From positions 26,824,348 through 26,888,347 of the forward strand of contig OZ024804.1 in the NCBI GenBank assembly GCA_964017045.1: DNA of 64,000 bases, read 5' to 3'. Position 1 is the first letter of the stretch; each line of letters begins with the position of its first letter. This DNA is from Omphiscola glabra (taxonomy: Eukaryota > Mollusca > Gastropoda > Lymnaeidae). The translations under genes and the position numbers were made by a program. Of the stretch, positions 11,870 through 24,200 are shown piece after piece. The notes beneath the pieces are model-generated. The model was given only the letters and a program-made list of their open reading frames with translations. It did not search any database and was not told where the DNA came from.

Positions 11870-13139
11870 ATGCATGAACGAAAACAACTCACCACGTCCA
11901 GTCATACCACATGACAACAATACATGCCAACTAGGTCACTCAATGCATACAACAATAATCGTCAGCCATACATACTGTCACAGTTATCTGGAATTTTCTT
12001 TCATGTTCCCCTTGAAATAAAAGGAAAAACTTATTTTTTGGCTGTTGGTGGTGGAGCTGAACATTTGACAGAATGTGTTGTCATCAGCAACGCGACGATG
12101 TGCTAAGTTTCAGCTCGATGGCTCGACTGTAAGTGGGTCATGTGGTCGTTCGAAGATTTTGCCTGCCACCCAACCACAAACAAAAGCGAAGTTAATATTA
12201 ATATAAAGAATTTAAAAATCGAAATCTTTTTAAAATAACCTTATAGACGGAAGTTGACCTATGGGAACCTCCTTGACCTATATATATAAATACCGTGGAA
12301 TACATCTCCGGTCTTAACGCTAACCCAAAACCAGTCGCAATGAGACTATAATAAATGATTGAAAGTGATAGTAAAATTAATTTATTTGAGCCTTTTATTT
12401 AAATATTGGATCCAAATATTGTTTTCTTTATGCAAAATAAATTCAAAGCTATATTTGGAATTTAATATTATTTAATCTAATTCTAGCTATTTTATTGGTC
12501 TACTTCAATTGGCTATTCCCAAGTTTCGAACAAATCAAAATCAAGCAAATAAGACATCCCCGGCCTGTTGTGATATATTTAGAACAGGAAACGTTTCTCA
12601 GAAACACCAATTTTGATACTGAAAAATTGTTCATATAAAATTCTAAGTAACTTAACGTTTGGTAAGTTTCTATTTCAAATCTACATGTCCGGATGTCGTT
12701 TGATACGTGATGTTCATAGCCTGACCTGCCATAACTATTTTTAAATACAATAGTGGGATCGGTCACAATTACTGCCAAACTCCATCAATCAAGTAGACTC
12801 GAACTCGAAGTACTTCGACTTCACTACTTGACTTACGGCTACTAGGCTGAGGCTCTAGTCAAGTCAAGTAAAGTGACTACTAGAACACCAACAGCTAACG
12901 ATACTAGAACACCAACAGCTAACGACTCATTCATTTTCACACTCCTCTTCTGTCATCTTAGCACATAGTGTCTACTCTACTTCGACTAATAACACTTCTT
13001 TCTTCTTCTATTTTAAGGGCCCACAATATTATAAATGTAAATGTAGGCCTATTGACAATTGATCGTTCTGGCTCCTATCATGTCCTATGTCTATGTCCTA
13101 TTATATTGTATGTATTGTTAATGTAATGCAGCCTAAATT
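11870..13139. other. Intergenic, one 24-bp duplication
   Basis: TACTAGAACACCAACAGCTA plus ACGA is repeated at 12878 and 12902. Simple AAGT/ACTT-rich stretches lie at 12790-12880. No gene recognised. Confidence 0.55.
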
Positions 13140-13147
13140 TTGTAGAG

Positions 13148-13338
13148 CAGGCCTGTACAACTTATGGCCCACGGGCCGGCAGCTCCCACTTTGTGGCCCG
13201 CGAAGTAACAAAATGTGTTCTTTATTCTTATTATTTTCTTAATAGCTTTCCCCCTGTCCTATTTTTTTTTGGCCCGCACAAGTTTTTCATAAAGTATTAC
13301 GGCCCGCCTTTCATCTCATCTTGAGTTGTGCAAGACTG
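13148..13338. mobile_element. hAT-type MITE with perfect 8-bp target duplication
   Basis: Begins CAGGCCTGTACAACTTATGG and ends TTGTGCAAGACTG, giving CAG...CTG termini with imperfect inverted repeats. GGCCCGC/GCGGGCC blocks lie near both ends. Flanked by TTGTAGAG at 13140-13147 and 13339-13346, an exact 8-bp duplication. Non-autonomous, 191 bp. Confidence 0.92.
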
Positions 13339-13346
13339 TTGTAGAG

Positions 13347-16300
13347 GGATTTGCAACTGCAATGTTTCTGTGCGTGGTATTGAATAGGATATTCTGGGTC
13401 AGTCACTACTAGTTCTTGTCCTACAGCCGTCCATCGGTACGGATGATTCTCTCTCACACACGGTTCTGAATAACTTGGTACTAATAATACTATACTAAAC
13501 TTACTTAATGTAGATACTAGATGATTTAGGCCCTATAGCCAATAATATACTGAACCCTATATTAGACTATTTAGCCCCTTTCTACACCAGTGTCTTTTTT
13601 ATATGAAATGATAATATGAGCATAGTATAGGCCTATCAATATCAAAATAAACTAGTCCTACTAACTGGAGGTCATGGTGACTGCTCTAAATGTATTAATT
13701 AGATCATAAATTAATAATATTATTATTATTATGCCATCATTTTGTTTTTATGATTCATTATAAATATTATTAAATTAGGCCTAACACCAAGTCTTTAATT
13801 AATCACAATACAGAGACAAGGACAATCCCCCCCTCCTCCCACCCCACTCCCCCATCCCACAAACTGTCCCAGCCTAATTTAAACTAAATATAGACTAACT
13901 GTGTGTTGGCCCTATGGGTATAGTATGGTCTATAGTAATAATAATTTTATAAATATAACACCCAGGAACCATCACAGCTTTCAAAACTGCTCTCAAAATA
14001 CATCTTTTTTAAACTCTACTATCCTGACTGATTCCCCCCTCTGACCGATAAATGATGCTGCTGAGTGCCATCCATGGCTTGACATTTAAATAGTTATGGA
14101 ATGGTTGGAGTGAATACACATTTGTTTTGTGTTAGTTATTATAAATAGCCTATTTTATTACTGGTTATTATTAGTAATTATTCCTTAAACTTAATAATTA
14201 GACTATCGACCCGACAGTTGATTTGATTGTAGCTTAGAGTTATAGGGTTCATTTAGGCCTTTATTACTTTATTCTCTATAAACTTTATTGAAGGCTACAT
14301 TTGGCTCTACCAGTGACTATACTATGCAGCATTTCCCACTTATAAATACCAGTAGTAAATACTATTAGACTAAGTAAACTAAGTTAAAAAAAGCAATGAG
14401 AAATAGTAAGTAAAAGTAAATACAAATAAAAGGGGAGAGCCTAATTAAACTTAACCACTCATTTGATCTAGGCTTCAGACTAAATACTGTCCAGAATAAT
14501 GTAACTCAAGGAAATACTCGTCATTCTACACAGTGTGTAACACACTCACACACTAGTATAGATAGAGATATAGGCTCATTATAGATAATAGAGTATAGAG
14601 GCCACATAATTAATATAATTTGGTTAGGTACAATGGAATCCAAAGATTATATTTAATTAACTAAATACTCCTCTAGGTTTAATCTAGCTTATTTATTAAC
14701 AAAGTGATTTGGTTCTAGTATATATATATATAATTAATAAACTAGTATTTGATAGTAAGAAAAGTAGGATCTATATGATCAGAATTTAATTTACTATTAA
14801 AAAGAAATGAACCTCTACCAAATTCTTCAGTGTATGTTCACCACCTCTCCTAGCCAGCTCTCTCTACTAGTTCTTACTAGAGCTGTCAAAATCTTTTAAA
14901 ACACCTGCCTGAAAACCTGTTGATCCATGGAGCCGATATCCCATGGAGTTGAGTGATATCCCATGGAGTTGATACTCGGGTACCAAATAATATATTTTCA
15001 CAAGTTCGCAGCTATGGCCAGTATTATTATGTACTAATGTAACAGTATTGATTTTTATAGTGGGTTTCAGATAAAGCATGACCTATAAGCTCATCACTAT
15101 TGCTGTTACTTTCTACATTAATTTGAAAAATCTACATCAGTTTGTTAGATTGTTTCATCATCTAAACTTGCTAGTTTGTATATTTAGCCAGTTATCCCAT
15201 ATTAGCTTAGAAAGCCTTGCTGAGCTTTGAACAGTTATAACTTTTTAACAATAGAAGATGTTTGTAAAAAAACGGTCATTCTAACAAGGGCAATGATACA
15301 TTTTAGCATGGTAGTTTAGTTGTTAGGCAGTAGGCAGGCACTATTGGGAATTAGGTTGGCACCAACCGGCGTTAATTGCAGCAGGATTTAAATAACGATT
15401 TATATGAGAAATTTTATTGTTTTTTATGATTTTTAAAAGTAATTTCTTAAAATGGGACACCCAACTTCATTGCCCGGGCAGTTAGCCTCTGGCAGGTAAC
15501 CATTGACAGCCTTAATTCTTAGAATTTATATGTATAAGATCATCTTCTACTTAATAGGCACTTTTCTTATTTTAACCATAGTGACTCGGCAGGCAGGGCC
15601 CATTGAGCTTTTGGTGTAATTTTGGTTTCCCAAAGCTAAATTCTTTATTTATTAAAGGCACATGACAAGCAAAATAATTTAGAAACGTCCTATTCCCACC
15701 CTTCCAACAGAAACAGGCTGTGTCATATTTATATAATTATTATTATTTTGTCTATTTCTGTGATGCACCATGCGTAACACCTGCAGCTAAAATTATATTA
15801 AGAAAAGGGGTGAGCGCAGCTTATGGACGGACACATATCTGATGGATAACATTTCTATGTTTGTATGGTCTCATTGTTGGTATACTTGCCTACCTTCGCT
15901 TTGAAGGTTTAGGGCCTATTAAACTCTGCCTAAATAATACAGGCCCTTATTTAAAGAGATATCATGTTTTAAAGTCACCATAGCAACAATCATGTCAGTA
16001 CAAATGGACTTTGATATGGAAGGTATACTTTCACTACTCCATCTCCCAAATAAGCCAGTTTGAGTGCCCACTGTCTATTTGATTCATAATTCCTGCCAGT
16101 TTGATAAGATAATTTTGGTAAAATTTAGTCTTAATAAAATATAAAAGTTTGGTAAGTGATTAAGTTTTTAAAAGTGTTTTAAAGGAGAAAATGGAGTGGC
16201 CTTAAAATATTGTATACTTATACATTTTTGTAATTTATACATATTGAAATCTAATTTGATATCTGAAAATGTCACTCATAGGGACCTTCCATGTAAAAAA

Positions 16301-16747
16301 TTAAAAAAAACATATCTACTTCTGTTATACTTAGTATTTTTAGATGAATATAAACCTTTTAGTAGTTTCTCCCACTAAATAATGTATTCACACAAGAGTT
16401 CTTCCTGTTTGCTGTGCTTCTTGGAAAAACTAATCTCTTCTTGGAATAGTTGTGGCCTAGATAAATTTGAAATTGAGGTTTCACTCAAAAAGTGATATTT
16501 ATAAATAGATATTTCGGAAAATCCATTATTATTTTATTTCTTGAAAATTTAAAGCATGTGGACTGTTAAAGTTGAAGTCTTTCATATCTTGTAACAAACT
16601 AATTTAAAAATCTAAAATTAAAATGTGCTTAACATTAATATAAAAAGTTTGTTATTCTTTTAAATGGTTGTATTTAAGAAATTAATTTTTTAAGTATGTG
16701 ATCTTATAAATGGACAATAATTAATTTTGAGAAAGTTAAAATCACAA
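13347..16747. other. Intergenic upstream of STAT, no gene seen
   Basis: AT-rich. Includes a (TA)n run near 14720-14731, short CTAATA-rich stretches and a short duplication of TGATATCCCATGGAGTTGA-like sequence at about 14934-14971. The STAT promoter should lie in its right end, but I see no decisive core element. Confidence 0.5.
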
Positions 16748-19700
16748 ATGGCTACCCCTATGATAAATGGAGACTGTGATACCAAGGCACAGGTAAATTA
16801 ATATAATTTTAATTGGGGAGACCTGCTTTTAAAAATATGATGATGATGATGTTTGAATACTTTTACTGTGTTTGTGTTCACGCTATTTTAGCATGCTCAC
16901 AGCGCTCTAATTCCTAAAATCAATTTAAAGAAACAAGTCTTTAAATGTTTCTTAAATGACTTTATCATTTTCATTTTCCCTCAAAGATTGAGGCGAACTG
17001 TTCTATAATTTAGTCTCAATAGCTTCAAAAGAGCGCATCCCTATGACTTCTTTCTTTGTCCATCCACACTGGGACCTCTCAGTAAGGACTGTGTTGAAGA
17101 GCGCAGGTTCTGTAAGGATACATGTTTAGAAATCAGTTTTTGAAGATGAAATAAAATCCTTCATTTTGATGTTAACATATTTTGGGTAATCGAACACTTC
17201 AGCGTCTCTTATTAATTTTTTTTTTTTTCCAATTTGAAGTGCTATTTAAATGGTTATTCTTTTATCGATGTCTGTTAATGGGACAATGGAGAGAGGGCCA
17301 CTGGGTTTTCTGTGGCATGGAAAGAGAAAGTTGGTGCCGTTTTCTTGTTGAAGTGCCAGGCCGATTAGCAAGCGATTTACATGAGTGCATAAAGAGATAT
17401 ATCCTTCCAAGCTCACTTATTGTATTGGACAGATGGGTGGCTTATTCAAACATAAACCTGCTCAGACACAGAATCTATGAACACTCCTTTGTGGTCCATC
17501 AACAAAACTTTGTCAATCCAAATGCTGCTGGTTTCTACACACAGAATATGAATGTTGATTTCATTCAAACTGAAAAGACAGTTTGGCACAAGCCTCGATC
17601 TTTTCCCTTCATATATGATTTGATGTCATGTTCTGAAATCATTTTGTGGCGATAATATTTTCAAGAACCTCCTCGTTACCATGGGGGAGAAATGCATACC
17701 GTACATTAAATTGTTTAAATTTTTCTGTTTTAAAAATTTTGTCTTGGATTATTTTAATATGTACAATGTCATTAAAAACATTTCCATTTATTTTTATCAA
17801 TAAAAGAATGTTATTTTCTCAAATAAAGGATAACTGTTTATATAGCACTTGAAACAAGAACAACCCAATTTTTTAATAACTGATCTTGAGGGTGGATGAC
17901 CATTTTTTTGTATCTGTCTTTGAATAAACATTCTGATGTATGAGATTTTTTGTAAGCTAACTGACATCTTCAAAAATTTTGAATGTTTGATGAAAAAAAT
18001 ACAATGCTTCTAAAGTATTTGTCATTTCTCAGCTGATTTATTAGCTGTTGTACATCAATTTTGGAGTAGTTCTAAACTGACAGTTACTATTTAATACTAA
18101 TCCCTGTCCAGTGTAGGCCTTTGGCCTGCCTCACCACTTCCTTCCACTCAGATCTAAATGATGCTTTTCTTTTCATGCTTGGAATCCCAGCTGATGTAGA
18201 TATTTTCCCACATCCTCTATCCATCTAGGCCTAGATCTGCCTTTGAACTGTTTTCCTCCCTCTCGGGTTTTGGTGATGCATCCTCTTCACTTCTCTGTCA
18301 TTTGGTATTCTCTATAAATTTCCCGCCCAACTTACACCCAGGAAAGATTTCTTTTTAGAAAAATTAAATGAATAATTTTCAAGCAATTTTTCTATTTTAG
18401 AAGAATACACAAGCATCAGTAATGATATGAAAAGCTTAAATATTTTCTTCTATGCTTTCCTTTGGATAATCATGCATTTGATTATGTTATAATTGAACCT
18501 TTGTAACATACAGTTGAGAAATAAATACACATTTACATTCATTTTTTGTTTACTTATATGAAAATTAATTTTAATGATAATGCAAAAACAAGTTAAATAT
18601 TTCAGCGCTTTTATTTCTGTTGGCCTTCGATAACATAGGTTTTTGAATGAATGTTTATATATTTTAATATTAATGCATTCTTGGGTAAAGTAAATGGGAA
18701 ATTTAAAACATATTTTATTTTTAAATCATGTATACACAAATGCGTGTTTACTAATGTTTCCAACATGTCTTTAATTAAAGAGGCCAAATCAATTAGGTTG
18801 GCAAGTGTAATGTCACTAAAAATGTTTATAAAAAACCAAGTTTAAATAATTTGTTTTCTTGGCTTAACAGGCATTATTATACATTGTAAGAGAAATTTAG
18901 CTGTTCATTAATTAAAACAATTATTTTTGAAAATATGATGGTTGGTTGATTAATTTACTGCATTCCTTTTTTTTTCTCTCTTAAAAAGATTTTGCCCATT
19001 ATCAACAATAATCGACCATACGATCCCAATATGTCTCAGTGGGCTAAAGTCCAGCAAAGCCCTACCATCTTTAGACAGATGCAGGCATATTACCCACCAC
19101 ACTTTCCAATGGAGGTCAGATATTTCTTATGCCAGTGGATTGAGGATCAGAACTGGTATGTTAAATTTAGAATTGTATGCATTTCTTCATTGAGGATCAG
19201 AACTGGTAGGTTAAGTTTAGAATTGTATGCATTTCTTCATTGAGGATCAGAACTGGTAGGTTAAGTTTAGAAGCCACAATTGTCATGGCTAAAAGATTTA
19301 GCAAGCTTTGTTTAATTCAAATGTATATAAAATCAAAACAGAATCTGAGGTATGTTAAAAGTTAATGACTTGAAATAATTCCACCTGTGAAATAAGTTAG
19401 TCCGACTCTAATAATTGGGCTTTATATTTTGAAAAAGTTCAGGATTTTGTTGAAAAAGGTAAGTATGCTTAATAATCTATTAACGTATCATCTGAAACAT
19501 TTTAAAATTGTGTAAATCTTTTGGGAAAAAAATGAAAAAGAAAATTTACATTATACCCATAGCCGTGACCTTAACCAGGGTTTCTTAACCTGTGGTCAAG
19601 TGACTCATTTAACAGTCCGTGAAAAAATTCAGAGGATCTGTGTGCCCCTATGTAATTTTATTCTATACATTTAAAATCTTTATACTAAGAAGGGTTCAGT

Positions 19701-21204
19701 GGCCTTTATGTATCTGGCAAAGGGCCCATATAAGTTTGAGGACCCTTGATCTAAAGAGTGGTTTTTATATTTCCGTACGGTACTCTTTGATTCTACAGTA
19801 ATAATATTGAGTTCATGTGTAGCTCTACATCTAATATACTACAAACAACTTGATGTGATTTTAAATACCAACTATTGAATTAGCTCAAATGTTTTCCTTC
19901 CAGGGATTTAATTGATGAAACAGATCCCCAAAATGGACAATTAGCTGAGGCTGTATTGGCACAAATGCTCGAGTTGCTGCGACAGAAAGCTGCAGAATTA
20001 ACCAGTCAAGAATTTTTCATTATTCGCATGAAGCTTGAGGAATCATTGAACAAGCTTGATGTAAGTGGGACGTGTATGAAATAAATGGTTAAAGCTGTTT
20101 TTCACCTCACTAGGTCTCAGGAAAGGTAAACTGCAAACACAGGTTGAGTTCCATGGTTTGTTAAGCACTTAATCATGGCAGTTTAGTGGATGAGAAATCA
20201 TGGCAGTTTAGTGGATGTGAAATCATGGCAGTTTAGTGGATGAGAAATCATGGCAGTTTAGTGGATGAGAAATCATGGCAGTTTAGTGGGTGAGAAATCA
20301 TGGCAGTTTAGTTGGTGAGAAATCATGGCAGTTTATTGGATGAGAAATCATGGCAGTTTAGTGGATGAGAAATCATGGCAGTTAAGTGGATGAGAAATCA
20401 TGGCAGTTAAGTGGATGGGAAATCATGGCAGTTTAGTGGATGAGAAATCATGGCACTTTAGTGGATGAGAAATCATGGCAGTTAACTGTGTTTCTTGGTG
20501 CCTTCTTATTAAATCTCTTTTGGAATTGTTATGCCACCTTTATTCAGACAGGATCTCCCTTCACAATCACTTAATCACTTAGGTAGGAGTAAAATGATGG
20601 TCAACTATGAATATTTTGTTCTTCTGTCCAAAAAAACCCCCATTTGCACAAGAACTGACCCAAAAATAATCATTTTCACTTCTTGGAACACGCAGTGGCA
20701 CCGTTGACCCATGCATGTACACATTCAAGATGTGTGAGTCTCAGTACTGTTACTTTTGGCACACACTGTATATCATTTTTTAATTTTTACGCCGTACTAC
20801 TATCCAATTAATAAATAAAAATCCTCTTTAAAAGATGATTACTTATAAATATATTTATTTACATCTCCATGGTTTTAAAAATGACAAAAAATTGCAAATT
20901 AATTTCGCTCACTGTCCCAAAAACATTATTGGATTTCAGAAAACCCTTCAATTTTTAAAATGTTTTTCAAAATATTATCGGCTTGCACACTTTAATTCCT
21001 GCCAAATTACTTCAGTAGGGTTAGGATCTTCTAAAGAGAAAAATATTCAGAAGTTACAACATTTGTTAGTGCCCTTTATCTTTCATATCTGATTCCATTT
21101 AATTTTTTTATTCACAGAGCGTAGTTAAAGGAAACCCACTTGAAATGATTCAAGTGATCAAGCAGTGCCTAGCAACAGAACGGAGGATTATTGAGCAAGC
21201 CGAG
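16748..21204 (+). CDS. STAT: STAT exons 1-4: N-terminal extension and N-domain
   Basis: Exons 16748-16792, 18989-19155, 19904-20060 and 21118-21204. Exon 2 contains [11 protein letters not shown], then [20 protein letters not shown]. Exon 3 joins in phase 2 to restore W-D-L-I-D. The N-domain mediates tetramerisation in the family. Exon 2's 5' splice site (GTATGT at 19156) is followed by two tandem copies of the same junction. Confidence 0.92.
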
Positions 21205-24200
21205 GTATCCCTTTTAACTTGCATCACATTAATGTAGACATGTGTGTTAAAACAGAGCATCCCACCCATGACCTGGGATTCTGGCTGGGTCTAATCATTT
21301 AAAATAAAGGAGAAAGATTATTGAACTATGTTTGGTTCTATTTTTCATTCCTTTGCCTAGATGCGTCATTTCTAGATGCGTCATTTCTAGATGCGTCATT
21401 TCTAGATGCGTCATTTCTAGATGCGTCATTTCTAGATGCGTCATTTCTAGATGCGTCATTTCTAGATGCGTCATTTCTAGATGCGTCATTTCTAGATGCG
21501 TCATTTCTAGATGCGTCATTTCTAGATGCGTCATTTCTAGATGCGTCATTTCTAGATGCGTCATTTCTAGATGCGTCATTTCTAGATGCGTCATTTCTAG
21601 ATGCGTCATTTCTAGATGCGTCATTTCTAGATGCGTCATTTCTAGATGCGTCATTTCTAGATGCGTCATTTCTAGATGCGTCATTTCTAGATGCGTCATT
21701 TCTAGATGCGTCATTTCTAGATGCGTCATTTCTAGATGCGTCATTTCTAGATGCGTCATTTCTAGATGCGTCATTTCTAGATGCGTCATTTCTAGATGCG
21801 TCATTTCTAGATGCGTCATTTCTAGAAGAGTCGGCTACTTTTTGTGTGATATTGCTTTTTAGGTAAGGTTCTGCAGGTTTTTCTGAGTTGTTGGCCAGGT
21901 TTCTTTGGGTCATCCACAGCTGTATTTTGCTTGGGTCATCTATTTTAGTGATGTTTTGGGAAGTGAGCTTGTTGGTATTCTAAAAACATGATTAAGCCAA
22001 CTCCAGTGACTTACTGGCAGTTTCTGCTATGGTTGTTACTCAAAATAGATGTCTCAGTCCTTCATTTGTGAGTTTTTCTTTGGCCAGAAGATTCTGTGGA
22101 TCTATTGCAGGTATTTGGTCCAGGGAAAGCTACCACCAAGGTATTTAGTCTGGGAAAGCTACCACCAAGGTATTTAGTCTGGGAAAGCTACCACCAAGGT
22201 ATTTAGTCTGGGAAAGCTACCACCAAGGTATTTAGTCTGGGAAAGCTACCACCAAGGTATTTAGTCTGGGAAAGCTACCACCAAGGTATTTAGTCTACTA
22301 AAGCTACCACCAAGGTATTTAGTCTAGGAAAGTTACCACCAAGGTATTTAGTCTAGGAAAGCTACCACCAAGGTATTTAGTCTGGGAAAGCTACCACCAA
22401 AGTATTTAGTCTACAAAAGCTACCACCAAGGTATTTAGTCTAGGAAAGCTACCACCCAGGTATTTAGTCTGGGAAAGCTACCACCAAATATATTTAGTCT
22501 AGGAAAGCTACCACCAAGGTATTTAGTCTAGGAAATCTACAACCAGGGTAATTAGTCTGGGAAAGCTAACACCAAGGTATTTAGTCTTGGAAAGCTACCA
22601 CCAAATATATTTAGTCTAGGAAAGCTACCACCAAGGTATTTAGTCTGGGAAAGCTACCACCAAGGTATTTAGTTTGGGAAAGTTACCACCAAGGTATTTA
22701 GTCTGGGAAAGCTACCACCAGCTTTAGATCTGATGTGCTATTGGCCACTTGAGACATAACTTATAATAATTTTTAAATAATGTTAATCTTGGCTTGGATG
22801 CTCAGACTGTTCAATCTCCTTATGAATGTGAATCCTCCACTTTTCTTATTTGTTCCGGGGATCCTTGCCTCCTTGTCACACTCCCCATTTTCTCCCCTAG
22901 TATGGACTGTCTCATCTTACAGTGGACTGTCTCATCTTACTGTGGACTGTGTCATCTTACAGTGGACTGTTCTATGTGACTGAAAATGTCATTTTAGCAT
23001 TTTTTCTCATGCTTTTTGTTTCTTTTATTGAACTGTTTCTTCTGTTTATTTTTTCCTCAGCAGCAAGCTTTGCAGCAGCAGCAGTTGAACCGGGATTTTT
23101 CAGGGGGAGATCAACAAGGAATTATTAATCAGAAAATACTCTCCGAAATAGACACCCTGTCAAGGAGAACAAAGGTATTTGTATTTTTTAGTTTTAATCA
23201 TAGATGTTTATCGTCTTACAATGTTAATTTATTAAGTTGAATGTTATTTTATTTGTCTTCCTATCAGCTGACAGAGCTTGATTGTAGGAATATACAGCAC
23301 CAGCAGGAGTCTTTCATCATTCGCTTCAGTGATTCCCAGAAAGTTACAGGTGACTCTATAAATTTCTTCCCAGATTAGAAAAGGGCAAGATTAACCATAA
23401 GATAACACAAGCATAAAGAGTAGATGCCAAGTGCTTTTCAGTTCAAATTCAAAATTTGTATTTAAAAATGAGAAAAATATTACTTATTTGAAACTAAAAA
23501 GAGCATTTTTTATTTTTATAAAACGTCACAATTTTTTAAGTTTAAGCCATTAAATATAAATGTTATCCAAAATGCTGGATAACAAGACTCTTACTCTAGT
23601 GATACTGAACTGTCAGTAAAGCAACATTTGAGGGGTGTCAAACTTTAAAACTCTTTTCAGGCCAGATTCATCAGCTCCAGCAAAGTCCTCCATCAGATGA
23701 TAGAGCCCAGAAGGAACAGCTGTTAAGAAATCAAAAGGAACAGATTGATAATCAGTTGGCCCAACTGGCTCAGCAGCTGCTACTCAATAGGCTGGTGCGT
23801 TAAGGTTTTAAAGGGCAGTGGTTGGGGTAGAGTTGAATAAAGCGTGTAAAGGGAAGTCATTGGACTGGGTGGGCGTGGGGTAAGCTTTAAAGGGCAGTTA
23901 TTGGAGTGGGGGGTGACTTTAGGTTTTATTTAAAGGGCAGTCAACTTAAATGTAGATTAAATAGACACGAACAATCTGTGTCAATATAACAATATGTATT
24001 AAGCTTCAATTATAATTTCACATTACACATAAATAAACGTTTCGGCACATGCCTTCATCAGTACAAAAGGACATATAAATAAGTAAAAATCAAATTTATA
24101 TGCAACAAAATCCCAACGAGGAACAGGATCCTAAAGGGGAACGAAGATAGATTTTTTTTCCAAATGAAAGCCAACATGTCTTGTTATAACAGGGTAGGCA

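Noticed and set aside
21295..21913. Four long overlapping open frames of pentapeptide repeats (LEMTH, LDASF, RCVIS, SRNDA types)
   Set aside because: They are read through the 31-copy 15-bp minisatellite. A unit divisible by three keeps frames open on both strands, and there is no independent coding signal.
20171..22722. CRISPR-like look of regularly spaced repeats
   Set aside because: The arrays are head-to-tail minisatellites without unique spacers, in an intron of an animal gene.
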